Below are positions 9,149 to 17,063 of a stretch of DNA of 32,832 bases, piece by piece (the first letter of the stretch is position 1; each line of letters begins with the position of its first letter). The translations under genes were made by a program, and so were the position numbers. The notes below the pieces were generated by a model. It saw only the letters and a program-made list of their open reading frames with translations. It searched no databases and was not told where the DNA came from. The stretch comes from Verrucomicrobia subdivision 3 bacterium UBA7542. Its GTDB lineage: Bacteria > Verrucomicrobiota > Verrucomicrobiia > Limisphaerales > UBA11358. The stretch is taken from positions 341 to 33,172 of the forward strand of contig DLMG01000171.1 in the NCBI GenBank assembly GCA_002479245.1, in the 5' to 3' direction.

Positions 9149-11641
9149 TTAATTTTGCGGAATCCGCAGCGTGGTCAATGAGTATGGTTCCAGCGTGCAC
9201 GTGAACACCGGCGCGACGCCGGTGAACTCGCCTTTTCGCGGCACGACAGCGCCCGGTTGGTCGAGTGAATTTTCGGCGTCCGGATTGGGGTTTGTCAACG
9301 TGATGACCCGGGCCGGGTTTCCCAGCTTGCCGGCACCGTTCAGTTTTACCGTCACGGACATGGGGTCGGCGAACGGATTAACCATTTGCAAGACCAGTTC
9401 ACCGGCGCGCTGGTCGCGGCCGGCGGCGGCATAAAAGGTCGCCACCGGTTTGCGGTCAGACTCGTGGATCAGTTTGCCGTCGAGATACGCCTTCACGCTG
9501 CCATCCTGCAATTCAATGCGGATGTCATACCAACGATTGGTTTCGATTGAGCCGCGCACATGGTCTTCCACCAAGCCTCCGCCTTGCAATGAATGTTCGG
9601 TGTTGCCCCAGCCGCCGAGGTTCCACCAGACGGGATGAGCGATGTCCGGCGTCTGGAACAGGACGAGGAAGCCTTCATTGCCGGCCAGCTTGCGCGCCTT
9701 CAAGGTCAGGGTGTAATTCGTCCAGGCAGGGTCCCCCACGACCGCGCGAATATTCTCGCCGGCGGCATTCTGCCGCAGGGCGCCGTCCACCACGGTCCAA
9801 TCGCCGCCCGCCGTTTTCCAGCCCACCAAGCCTTTCGTGAAATCGCTTGCATACAGGACCCGGCCATCCAAAGCGACGACCCGGATGTCTTTGTATTCCA
9901 CCCGCGTGTTCCAGGCACCCACCCCGATCATACCGGCATGAGATTCTGTGACGTTTGGAGCCTCGACGTTCACCGGCAAAACCACATCCGGCCGGTTTTG
10001 TGCGAATTGCGCCTGGGCATAATACGACGGAGTCAGCTCGATGCGGGAGTTGTCGAACCAGATCAAATTCGGATGCCACTGGTCGTGGCCCACCTTGCCG
10101 AACAGCGGCGCGTAGGAAGCCATGAGCACTTCATCCGAATTTCTCCACAAACTCGTCATGTAGGCAGCTTCGGACAGCGCGGCGCGGAGATTGTTTCGGT
10201 GGGCGTGGCCGTCCTGTGCCGCGTATTCACCGACGAAAACTTTCGGGCCATTGCGGTCGTAATTGTCGTAGCGATCCGTGTTTTCATAAAACCATTGTGG
10301 CGGCACATAATAATGTTCGTCCACCACATCCGCCGGCGTGCCGGTGCGGAGTTTGTTCCACGCGAATTGCCAGAGTGAATCGTTGGGAAAGGGCCCGGCG
10401 CTGCAAATGATTTTAATCTGCGGATATTTCGCCTTGATGGCGCTATAAAAAACCTGGTAACGGTCAAAATAAACCTGCTGCCATTGTTCGTTGCCGATGG
10501 CGATGAATTTCAGGTTAAACGGTTCCGGATGTCCCATCGCGGCGCGTTTGGCGCCCCATTCGCTCGTGACCGGACCATTCGCAAATTCAATCAAATCAAG
10601 AGCGTCCTGCACAAAAGGACCAAGCTGATCGAGGGGAACCGGTATGTTGGGATCTCCTTGAAAATACATGCCGCAATTGATCACCGGCACGGGTTCGGCG
10701 CCGATGTCTTCGCAAAACTGGAAATATTCAAAGAAGCCGAGGCCGAAAGTCTGATTGTATTCCGGTGATCGGTCATCGCGCCAGAAGTTCCAGTTTTGTT
10801 TTCGTTCCGCGACATCGCCGATAGTGTTTTTCCAACGATAGGCATTGGCCATGTCCCTGCCCTGGACAACGCAACCACCGGGAAAGCGCAGGAAACCCGG
10901 ATGCGCGTCAGCCAGTGCCTGCGCCAGATCGGCGCGCAAACCATTGCGCCGGCCTTTGAAGGTTTTCTCCGGAAACAGCGAAACCATGTCCACGTCCACC
11001 ACCCCCGGCCGGGCGGCCAGCAGGGCGAGCCGGGCATTCGTGACCGAAGTTGAACTGGTAAGGGTTGCCTCAAACTTTTCCCACGCGTCGCCAATACCCG
11101 TGATGTCAGTCGAAGCCAGTGGCCGTCCGGCACTGTCTTCGAGCAGGACGCGGAGCGCCGCCGAGTCGCCCGCCCGGCGCCGCGCGTAAACCGAGAACAG
11201 ATAATTATCGCCCGCGCGCAACACGATGCCGTCAAAGCCGGCGTTGGCGGCGCCGTATCCCTGTTCGCCGGTCTCGGTCACATAGATGCGCAGGAAATGA
11301 AGATTGTTGGCGTTGAGCGGTGATTCCGACTCGACGGTGAGCCGGCCCAGCGCCCCGGCGCTGGCGACTTCGCTCCAGGAATAGAGCGGTTCGCGATCTT
11401 CAAAGGAGCGGTTCTGGACCAGCTCGGCGTAAAGACCGCCGTCGGCTCCGTAATTGATGTCCTCGAAAAACAGCCCGTGCAACGTGGATGGCACGGCGTG
11501 CCCGGGTTTGTCCACGTCCACGGTAATACGCGCCGGGTCAGCGGCATGAACAGCGATCTGCCCGCCAGTCCATTGAGTCATGATAAGAATTGTCAGATTG
11601 ATTATCCGGCAGATGGTCGAAGGTTTCATAAGAGGCATCAT
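9149..11641 (-). CDS. Secreted GH51 alpha-L-arabinofuranosidase with inserted LamG/DUF1080-like domain
   Basis: This protein has 830 residues. A signal peptide ends near VHA-ADPA. The N-terminal part (about 40-220) carries the GH51 opening LHGLFFEDINYGADGGLYAE and a CBM-like sandwich. The catalytic barrel follows with AIGNEQW (acid/base Glu385) and FVGEYAAQ (nucleophile Glu472). About residues 575-745 hold a separate sandwich domain (DGRVLYASDFTKGLVGWK, later RWYDIRIELQDGSVKAYLDG), inserted between the barrel and the C-terminal strand domain that ends TTLRIPQN. The same insert occurs in the GH51 at 22983-25397. The start ATG 11641 is 3 bp after the stop of the upstream GH51, so translation is probably coupled. 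The enzyme removes alpha-L-arabinofuranosyl side chains or ends. Confidence 0.93.
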   Translation of the reverse strand: MMPLMKPSTICRIINLTILIMTQWTGGQIAVHAADPARITVDVDKPGHAVPSTLHGLFFEDINYGADGGLYAELVQNRSFEDREPLYSWSEVASAGALGRLTVESESPLNANNLHFLRIYVTETGEQGYGAANAGFDGIVLRAGDNYLFSVYARRRAGDSAALRVLLEDSAGRPLASTDITGIGDAWEKFEATLTSSTSVTNARLALLAARPGVVDVDMVSLFPEKTFKGRRNGLRADLAQALADAHPGFLRFPGGCVVQGRDMANAYRWKNTIGDVAERKQNWNFWRDDRSPEYNQTFGLGFFEYFQFCEDIGAEPVPVINCGMYFQGDPNIPVPLDQLGPFVQDALDLIEFANGPVTSEWGAKRAAMGHPEPFNLKFIAIGNEQWQQVYFDRYQVFYSAIKAKYPQIKIICSAGPFPNDSLWQFAWNKLRTGTPADVVDEHYYVPPQWFYENTDRYDNYDRNGPKVFVGEYAAQDGHAHRNNLRAALSEAAYMTSLWRNSDEVLMASYAPLFGKVGHDQWHPNLIWFDNSRIELTPSYYAQAQFAQNRPDVVLPVNVEAPNVTESHAGMIGVGAWNTRVEYKDIRVVALDGRVLYASDFTKGLVGWKTAGGDWTVVDGALRQNAAGENIRAVVGDPAWTNYTLTLKARKLAGNEGFLVLFQTPDIAHPVWWNLGGWGNTEHSLQGGGLVEDHVRGSIETNRWYDIRIELQDGSVKAYLDGKLIHESDRKPVATFYAAAGRDQRAGELVLQMVNPFADPMSVTVKLNGAGKLGNPARVITLTNPNPDAENSLDQPGAVVPRKGEFTGVAPVFTCTLEPYSLTTLRIPQN

Positions 11642-11644
11642 TGG

Positions 11645-13291
11645 TTATGTGGTTGCAAATTGGACTACACTGTACGAGCGGGGCGGCAGCTTGAATGTCA
11701 TTTTGGAACCCGCCGACGGCGCCTGGAGCGGTTTCGGCACCACCAGTTTCGGCTGCTCGAACGTGTTGACCGCTTTCAGGTCCGAACCTGTCAGCGTTTC
11801 ACAAGCCAGGACACGCGTGGGCATCGGGTCACGCCATTCGAGCACCAGTTCCCGCTCCGACTCCAGATCGCGATTCAGCATCAGCACGCAGACCTTGCCG
11901 TCCGGCGGGTTGATCGTGGCCACCACGTCCAGATATGGAACTTGGGCGTTGATGGCGAAATCCGCCCGGAGTCCGGCCGCATCAATCGGATACGTCTCCG
12001 ACTCGACCAGCAGATCGAGGACTCTGCCGCGGGCGTATTTCAGCGCCCACGCGTAAGGGTAATAAATGCTCTGGCACATCACCGAGGTTTCATTCGTCAC
12101 CAAAGGAGCGATGACGTTGACCAGTTGCGCCAGACAGGCCACGCGCACGCGATTGGACTCGCGCAGCAGCGTGTTCAGGAAACCGCCGACCAACAAAGCG
12201 TCTTCGAGGTTGTACCGTTCCTCCAGCAGATGCGGCGCAAACTTCCGTTCTCCGTTGGCGAAGCGGCCGCCGCGGGCACGGTACCAGACGTTCCATTCAT
12301 CAAACGAAAGCCACAAACGCTTGGGCGACTTCAGGACCCCCTGCACATAGTCACAGACGTCGGCGATTTGGTGAATCTGCCGTTCCATGTCCAGATTCAT
12401 CGCCAGGTAGCGCGAGGTGTTGTTGCCGGTCAACTCCTTGGTGTTGCCGTAATAATTATGGAGCGAGATGCCATCCACCTGATCGTAACATTCTTCAAGC
12501 ACTTCGCGGTCCCAAACCATGTACGTCGGCAGAATGGGGTTGCTTGACCCGCAGGCGATGAGTTTCGCGTCGGGGTTGATCACCCGGATCTGGCGCGCGG
12601 TGTCCCGCGCCTTGAGGCCGTAGTCGCGCGCCGGCATGTGGCCCATCTGCCACGGCCCGTCCATTTCGTTGCCCAGACACCAATACTTTACGTTCCAAGG
12701 CTGCTCGTAGCCGTGTTCCCGGCGCAGGTCACTCCATTTGGTCCCTTTGTCCACATTGCAATACTCGACGAGGGCGACCGCCATCTCCGGTGTGCCGGTG
12801 CCGAGATTGAACCCCATCAAAGGCTCGGTGTTGACCAGCTTGCACCATTCCATGAATTCATTCGTGCCAAACTGGTTCGTCTCCAGGGAATTCCAGGCAC
12901 GGTCGAGAACGGCTGGTCGTTTGTCCTTCGGTCCGACACCATCCAACCAGTTGTAACCGGAGACAAAATTACCGCCGGGATACCGGATGATGGGCGCTCC
13001 CATTTCCCTGACCACGGCCATGACGTCTTCGCGGAATCCGTTCTGGTCGGAAAGTTTGGAACCCGGCTCGTAGATGCCTTCGTAAATGGCCTGCCCGAGG
13101 TGTTCCAGGAACGAGCCAAAAATCCGGCGGTCCATGTCCGAGCGGTATCGGGCCTGATTGATCACCGTGCGTGCCGGTCCACGGGTTTGGGCGTAACCGA
13201 TGCTGGTCAACCACGAGCCCGCAGTCAGAGCGGCACCGGAACAGCAGATTTGCTTGAGGAATTTACGCCGGTTGGTGCGAGGCATCTTCAT
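11645..13291 (-). CDS. GH51 alpha-L-arabinofuranosidase with Tat-type signal
   Basis: This protein has 548 residues. The N-terminus reads TNRRKFLKQ, then a hydrophobic stretch ending at GYAQ. The twin arginines plus F-L-K fit a Tat signal, so it is probably exported folded. The core is the compact bacterial GH51 type: FGSFLEHLGQAIYEGIY, RYPGGNFVSGYNW, CLGNEMDGPWQ (acid/base Glu209) and SFDEWNVWY (nucleophile Glu332). A C-terminal beta-sandwich ends VVQF. It resembles the frameshifted GH51 at 4306-6226 more than the large multidomain GH51 proteins. An AGGAAA ribosome-binding site lies about 6 nt before ATG 13291. Confidence 0.93.
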   Translation of the reverse strand: MKMPRTNRRKFLKQICCSGAALTAGSWLTSIGYAQTRGPARTVINQARYRSDMDRRIFGSFLEHLGQAIYEGIYEPGSKLSDQNGFREDVMAVVREMGAPIIRYPGGNFVSGYNWLDGVGPKDKRPAVLDRAWNSLETNQFGTNEFMEWCKLVNTEPLMGFNLGTGTPEMAVALVEYCNVDKGTKWSDLRREHGYEQPWNVKYWCLGNEMDGPWQMGHMPARDYGLKARDTARQIRVINPDAKLIACGSSNPILPTYMVWDREVLEECYDQVDGISLHNYYGNTKELTGNNTSRYLAMNLDMERQIHQIADVCDYVQGVLKSPKRLWLSFDEWNVWYRARGGRFANGERKFAPHLLEERYNLEDALLVGGFLNTLLRESNRVRVACLAQLVNVIAPLVTNETSVMCQSIYYPYAWALKYARGRVLDLLVESETYPIDAAGLRADFAINAQVPYLDVVATINPPDGKVCVLMLNRDLESERELVLEWRDPMPTRVLACETLTGSDLKAVNTFEQPKLVVPKPLQAPSAGSKMTFKLPPRSYSVVQFATT

Positions 13292-13320
13292 AGGCTTTCC
13301 TGATTGATTGGTTGTTCAGT

Positions 13321-13449
13321 TCAGACCCTTCGGGTCCCGCGAGTTACCTCGCCGCAAATTTCGTATATGTCCACGCTGATGGGTTGAGCCAGCGCATTGG
13401 CGGCGATGACCGCGCCAGACAGGATGAGCGATGAAAGGGTTTTAAACAT
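13321..13449 (-). CDS. Small secreted ORF (42 aa), function unknown
   Basis: From ATG 13449 the frame reads MFKTLSSLILSGAVIAANAL then AQPISVDIYEICGEVTRGTRRV and TGA at 13323-13321. The first about 22 residues look like a signal peptide with an ALA-Q cleavage site, leaving about 20 mature residues. It begins 6 bp after the stop of the FG-GAP protein and ends 29 bp before the Tat-signal GH51. It may be a real short exported peptide, or the remaining 5' end of a lost secreted enzyme. I do not recognise the mature part. Confidence 0.4.
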   Translation of the reverse strand: MFKTLSSLILSGAVIAANALAQPISVDIYEICGEVTRGTRRV

Positions 13450-13455
13450 GGCTCG

Positions 13456-15945
13456 TTATGGATGATACAGCCGGAAGAAATCATTTCCCGCTGATGGCGG
13501 GATGAGAACTTGATTCTGGCCGCCGACGAAGTTGGCGGCATTGGTTACATTCACCCAGTTGGTGGTGCCGAGGTCTGAATTCTGTTGCAGGACAAAGCCG
13601 CTTGAAGGAAAGGGCCAGACCATGTTTATGGTGTTCGTAGCCAGCCCGATGTCGAGCCAGGGCACGTTAAACAACACTGAAAGATTGTTGTCGTAAGAGT
13701 TAGCCGTGATCAAGTCCAGCCGGCCATCGCCATTCACATCTGCCGCCACGACGCAGTACGGGGCGGAACCAACAGCCAGTGTGGCATAAAGACCAAATGT
13801 GCCGCTCCCGTTGTTGGTAAACAGCGTGAGGTTGCCGGTGTAAGTGCCATTAACACTGGTGGTATTCGCGCAGATCAAGTCGGGCTTGCCATCGCCATTC
13901 ACATCGGCAGCCGTGACGCACCAAGGCCGGCCGCCAACATTGAGCGTGGCGTTGGAACCGAAAACGCCGCTCCCGTTGTTCGTCCATATCGTCAGGTAGC
14001 CACCAGAAGTCGCGCTGATCAAATCGGGTTTGCCATCGCCGTTCACATCAGCTACCGCCACCGCGGCAGACAAATCAAAAGCACCATAGCCAATGGAAAG
14101 AATCTCGGCGTTTAAGCCAAACCCGCCGCTCCCGTTATTGGTAAACACTATGAGACCCTTGCTGTTGGACAGACCACCACCCCCCGTGTCAACCACACTG
14201 ATCAAATCAGGTTTGCCGTCCCCGTTCACATCCGCCACCACGACGGCACGGGGCCAGCCGCCGCAATACAGTGTGGCATTGGAACTGAAAATGCCGCTCC
14301 CGTTGTTCGTCCATATCGTCAGGCTACCGCCACCATAGTTCGCGCGGATCAAGTCGGGTTTGCCGTCGCCGTTCACATCCACCGCTGCGATGGAGTAAAC
14401 TTCCACGGGATAAGGATTAAGAGGTCCGGCACCAGCACTCAGTGTGGCATTGGAACCAAACCCGCCGCTGCCGTTGTTGGTAAAAACCGTCAGGGTCCCG
14501 TCATACCAGTTTCCGCAGATCAAGTCGGGTTTGCCATCGCCATTCACATCGGCCGCCACGACACAAGCAGGGATGGAGCCGACATTCAGGGTGGCATTGG
14601 AACCGAAAAAGCCGTTTCCATTATTGGTCAGGACCGTCAGGGTATTGTCACCGGCATTCGCACTGATCAGGTCCAGTTTGCAATCGCCATTCACATCCAC
14701 TGCGATCACCGAGAAGGGATTCGCGCCGACACCCGGCGAGGAGATCAAGCTAAAGCCCGTGTGTCCGGGGATGATGGTGTTGGTGAACACCATAATGGTG
14801 CCCCCATTACCAGCAAGACTTGGACAGATCAAGTCCAACTGGCCGTCGCCATTCACATCCGCCGCCGCGACGGAGAAAGGGGCTCCACCGGTTGCCAGTT
14901 TGCCATCGAAACCAAACCCGCCGCTGCCATCATTGGTAAAAATTGTCAGGGTGTTGTCGCCGCCAAGGGCGCCGGGGGGTATCGGGCTGGCGCAGATCAG
15001 GTCGGGTTTGCCATCGCCGTTCACATCTGCCGCCACGACGAAAACAGGAAATAATACATTCAGCGTGGCATTGGAACCAAACCCGCCGCTCCCATTGTTG
15101 GTCAAGATGATCAAGCTGGCTTCATTCGCGCAGATCAAGTCGGGTTTGCCATCGCCATTCACATCCGCAACCGTGACGCAACAAGGGTAGCCGCCAACAT
15201 TGAGCGTGGCGTTGGAACCGAAAATGCCGCTGCCGTTGTTGGTAAGCACGGTCAGGGTACCGTCACCCCAATTCGCGCTGATCAAGTCCACTTTGCCGTC
15301 CCCATTCATATCTGCAGCCACGACTGAACGAGGGTTGGAGCCAACGCTCAGTGTGGCATTGGAACCAAAGCCGCCGCTCCCGTTATTGGTCAAAACCGTC
15401 AGGGTCCCGGCCCAGTTCGCGCTGATCAAGTCCACTTCGCCGTCGCCGTTCACATCGGCAGCCGTGACGTAAGCAGGAGAACCGCCAACGTTGAGCGTAG
15501 TGTTGAAACCAAACCCGCCGCTCCCGTTGTTGGTCAGCACGGTCAAGGTGCTCCCGTTCGCGCAGATCAAGTCCGGCTTGCCATCGCCATTCACATCCGC
15601 CACCGCGACAGACCAACAAATGCCAGAGCCGATGGGGATCTCGGCGTTCAAGCCAAACCCGCCACTCCCGTTGTTGGTCAGGATTACCAGCACAGGTTCA
15701 CCCATATTATCAACGCAGATCAAGTCCGGCTTGCCATCCCCGTTCACATCCGCCACCGCGACGTAATACACCGGGCCGGCGTCCGGCGAGCAGGAGAGGA
15801 CGAAGTTGGGAGTCTGGGCACCGGCCTGCTCAAAACCGACCAATGTTCCAAGCAGGGCGCACCAGAAGCGGAGATGAGGTCTTGCGATCGCCTTGGTAAA
15901 AGAAAAACCCGTCCAGAATGTCCCTATTCGCAGTTGAATTTTCAT
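13456..15945 (-). CDS. Secreted FG-GAP/VCBS repeat protein (14 repeats) with SWP/FFRL tail
   Basis: This protein has 829 residues. The N-terminal hydrophobic stretch ends near GAQ (about residue 45). From about residue 60 to 765 there are 14 repeats of about 45-55 residues, each with a V-x-A-DVNGDGKPDLI calcium-binding loop and most with a LTVLTNNGSGGFGSNATL strand pair. This is the beta-propeller architecture of FG-GAP/VCBS proteins, predicted to form two seven-bladed propellers or one long array. Repeat 8 has Cys in place of Gly in the loop (NGDCK). The last about 57 residues carry the shared tail (VWPFPSSGFVLQ ... FFRLYHP). No catalytic domain is seen, so carbohydrate or surface binding is likely. 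A clear ribosome-binding site (AAGGAA) precedes ATG 15945. Confidence 0.9.
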   Translation of the reverse strand: MKIQLRIGTFWTGFSFTKAIARPHLRFWCALLGTLVGFEQAGAQTPNFVLSCSPDAGPVYYVAVADVNGDGKPDLICVDNMGEPVLVILTNNGSGGFGLNAEIPIGSGICWSVAVADVNGDGKPDLICANGSTLTVLTNNGSGGFGFNTTLNVGGSPAYVTAADVNGDGEVDLISANWAGTLTVLTNNGSGGFGSNATLSVGSNPRSVVAADMNGDGKVDLISANWGDGTLTVLTNNGSGIFGSNATLNVGGYPCCVTVADVNGDGKPDLICANEASLIILTNNGSGGFGSNATLNVLFPVFVVAADVNGDGKPDLICASPIPPGALGGDNTLTIFTNDGSGGFGFDGKLATGGAPFSVAAADVNGDGQLDLICPSLAGNGGTIMVFTNTIIPGHTGFSLISSPGVGANPFSVIAVDVNGDCKLDLISANAGDNTLTVLTNNGNGFFGSNATLNVGSIPACVVAADVNGDGKPDLICGNWYDGTLTVFTNNGSGGFGSNATLSAGAGPLNPYPVEVYSIAAVDVNGDGKPDLIRANYGGGSLTIWTNNGSGIFSSNATLYCGGWPRAVVVADVNGDGKPDLISVVDTGGGGLSNSKGLIVFTNNGSGGFGLNAEILSIGYGAFDLSAAVAVADVNGDGKPDLISATSGGYLTIWTNNGSGVFGSNATLNVGGRPWCVTAADVNGDGKPDLICANTTSVNGTYTGNLTLFTNNGSGTFGLYATLAVGSAPYCVVAADVNGDGRLDLITANSYDNNLSVLFNVPWLDIGLATNTINMVWPFPSSGFVLQQNSDLGTTNWVNVTNAANFVGGQNQVLIPPSAGNDFFRLYHP

Positions 15946-15974
15946 AGACGATTCCTTCCATGGTAATGTTTGAC

Positions 15975-17036
15975 CTACTGTTGCTTCGACGGCATGACGA
16001 TTTCGGGCCAGCCGTTAGTAGTCCAGCGCAGAGGCAGAATGGCCAGTGTTGGCCTGCCGGATTCGGTTTCGTCGTAAAAGTGACAACTGAGCCAGTCTGT
16101 GCCGCCTTCGGAAAAAATCCCCACCTGGCCCGGCCCGATGAAGGGTCCCGTTGTCTTGAGAAACGGGCTGCCGCCACCAACCATCAAATCCATTCCGTCC
16201 TTGTCCAGATACGGCCCGGTGATTTTTCTGCTCCGGCCAACGCGGATTTCGTAGGTGCTGTTCGTACCCCGGCAACAGCGTCCCCAATTCACAAACAGAC
16301 AATAAAAATCGCCGTGATGATGGATATACGACGCCTCGATGGAATCGTTGAACGCGAGCGAATACATCGGTGAATTGGTAGCGATCCGCTTGCCGGTGTT
16401 CGGATCAAGCTGAATCATTTTGATTCCGCTCCAAAATGAGCCGAAGGCCAGCCAAAGATTGCCATCGGCATCCAGTGAAACGGCCGGATCAATCGTGTTG
16501 AAATCGTCGTTGGTGGTGGATTGGATGACCATTCCTTCATCCGTCCATTTGAAATTCGAGTCAGAGGGAACAAGCGTTGGATTCGTCACCAGCCCGATGG
16601 CGGAAACTCTTTTTCCGAAGGTCGAGACGGCATAATAAAGCAGATAACGGTCGCCCCGATGGAGGATGTCCGGCGCCCAAAAATAACTGCCGCGATGTTC
16701 GGGCACGGCTTGATCCGTCCACGCTGGTGCATTGGTGAAAACGTGCGGGCCGGGTTCCCACGCAATCAAATCTTTGGAGTGATACGACGGTACACCGCGT
16801 CCCGTGTAAAAAATCCAAAATTCATTTCTGCATTTTATAATCGCTGAAGGGTCATGCACGCGAACGCCGCGGCTGCCGAATCCGGCCATTTGCGGTAAGA
16901 CTTCGGAACTGAAATCAGTTTTCGCCGAAAATGGAACCGCTTGCGTCTGTGCCTGAAGCAGCGTTTCAGCCATCAGCGCGACCGCAATCATGAGGGCGCA
17001 GCCAAAATCCTTGCGAGGGTCCGAAATGAGATTCAT
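15975..17036 (-). CDS. Secreted GH43 arabinan endo-1,5-alpha-L-arabinosidase (single domain)
   Basis: This protein has 353 residues from ATG 17036. A TTG seven codons upstream is also open but has no support as a start. The signal peptide runs to about AQTQA. The GH43 carboxylates are RVHDPSAII (base), NTIDPAVSL (modulator) and SIEASYIHH (acid). Propeller motifs are SYFWAPDILHRGDRYLLYYA, FGSFWSGIKM, LFVNWGRCC and STYEIRVGRS. It has no LamG or C-terminal tail, unlike the other two large GH43 proteins, and is the minimal endo-arabinanase. It starts 27 bp after the stop of the GH51-LamG gene. Confidence 0.93.
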   Translation of the reverse strand: MNLISDPRKDFGCALMIAVALMAETLLQAQTQAVPFSAKTDFSSEVLPQMAGFGSRGVRVHDPSAIIKCRNEFWIFYTGRGVPSYHSKDLIAWEPGPHVFTNAPAWTDQAVPEHRGSYFWAPDILHRGDRYLLYYAVSTFGKRVSAIGLVTNPTLVPSDSNFKWTDEGMVIQSTTNDDFNTIDPAVSLDADGNLWLAFGSFWSGIKMIQLDPNTGKRIATNSPMYSLAFNDSIEASYIHHHGDFYCLFVNWGRCCRGTNSTYEIRVGRSRKITGPYLDKDGMDLMVGGGSPFLKTTGPFIGPGQVGIFSEGGTDWLSCHFYDETESGRPTLAILPLRWTTNGWPEIVMPSKQQ

Positions 17037-17063
17037 GCGGCAATAGTTACATGGCAAAAGTTT

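Noticed and set aside
9148..9159. CTTAATTTTGCG as a possible third half-site at operator C
   Set aside because: It is 25 bp, not 21 bp, from the neighbouring box and contains the stop codon of the GH51 gene, so it is probably chance.
13680..15770. Regular DNA repeats that might suggest a CRISPR array or satellite
   Set aside because: The repeats are in frame and encode 14 FG-GAP calcium-binding units; unit length and spacing vary and there are no unique spacers.
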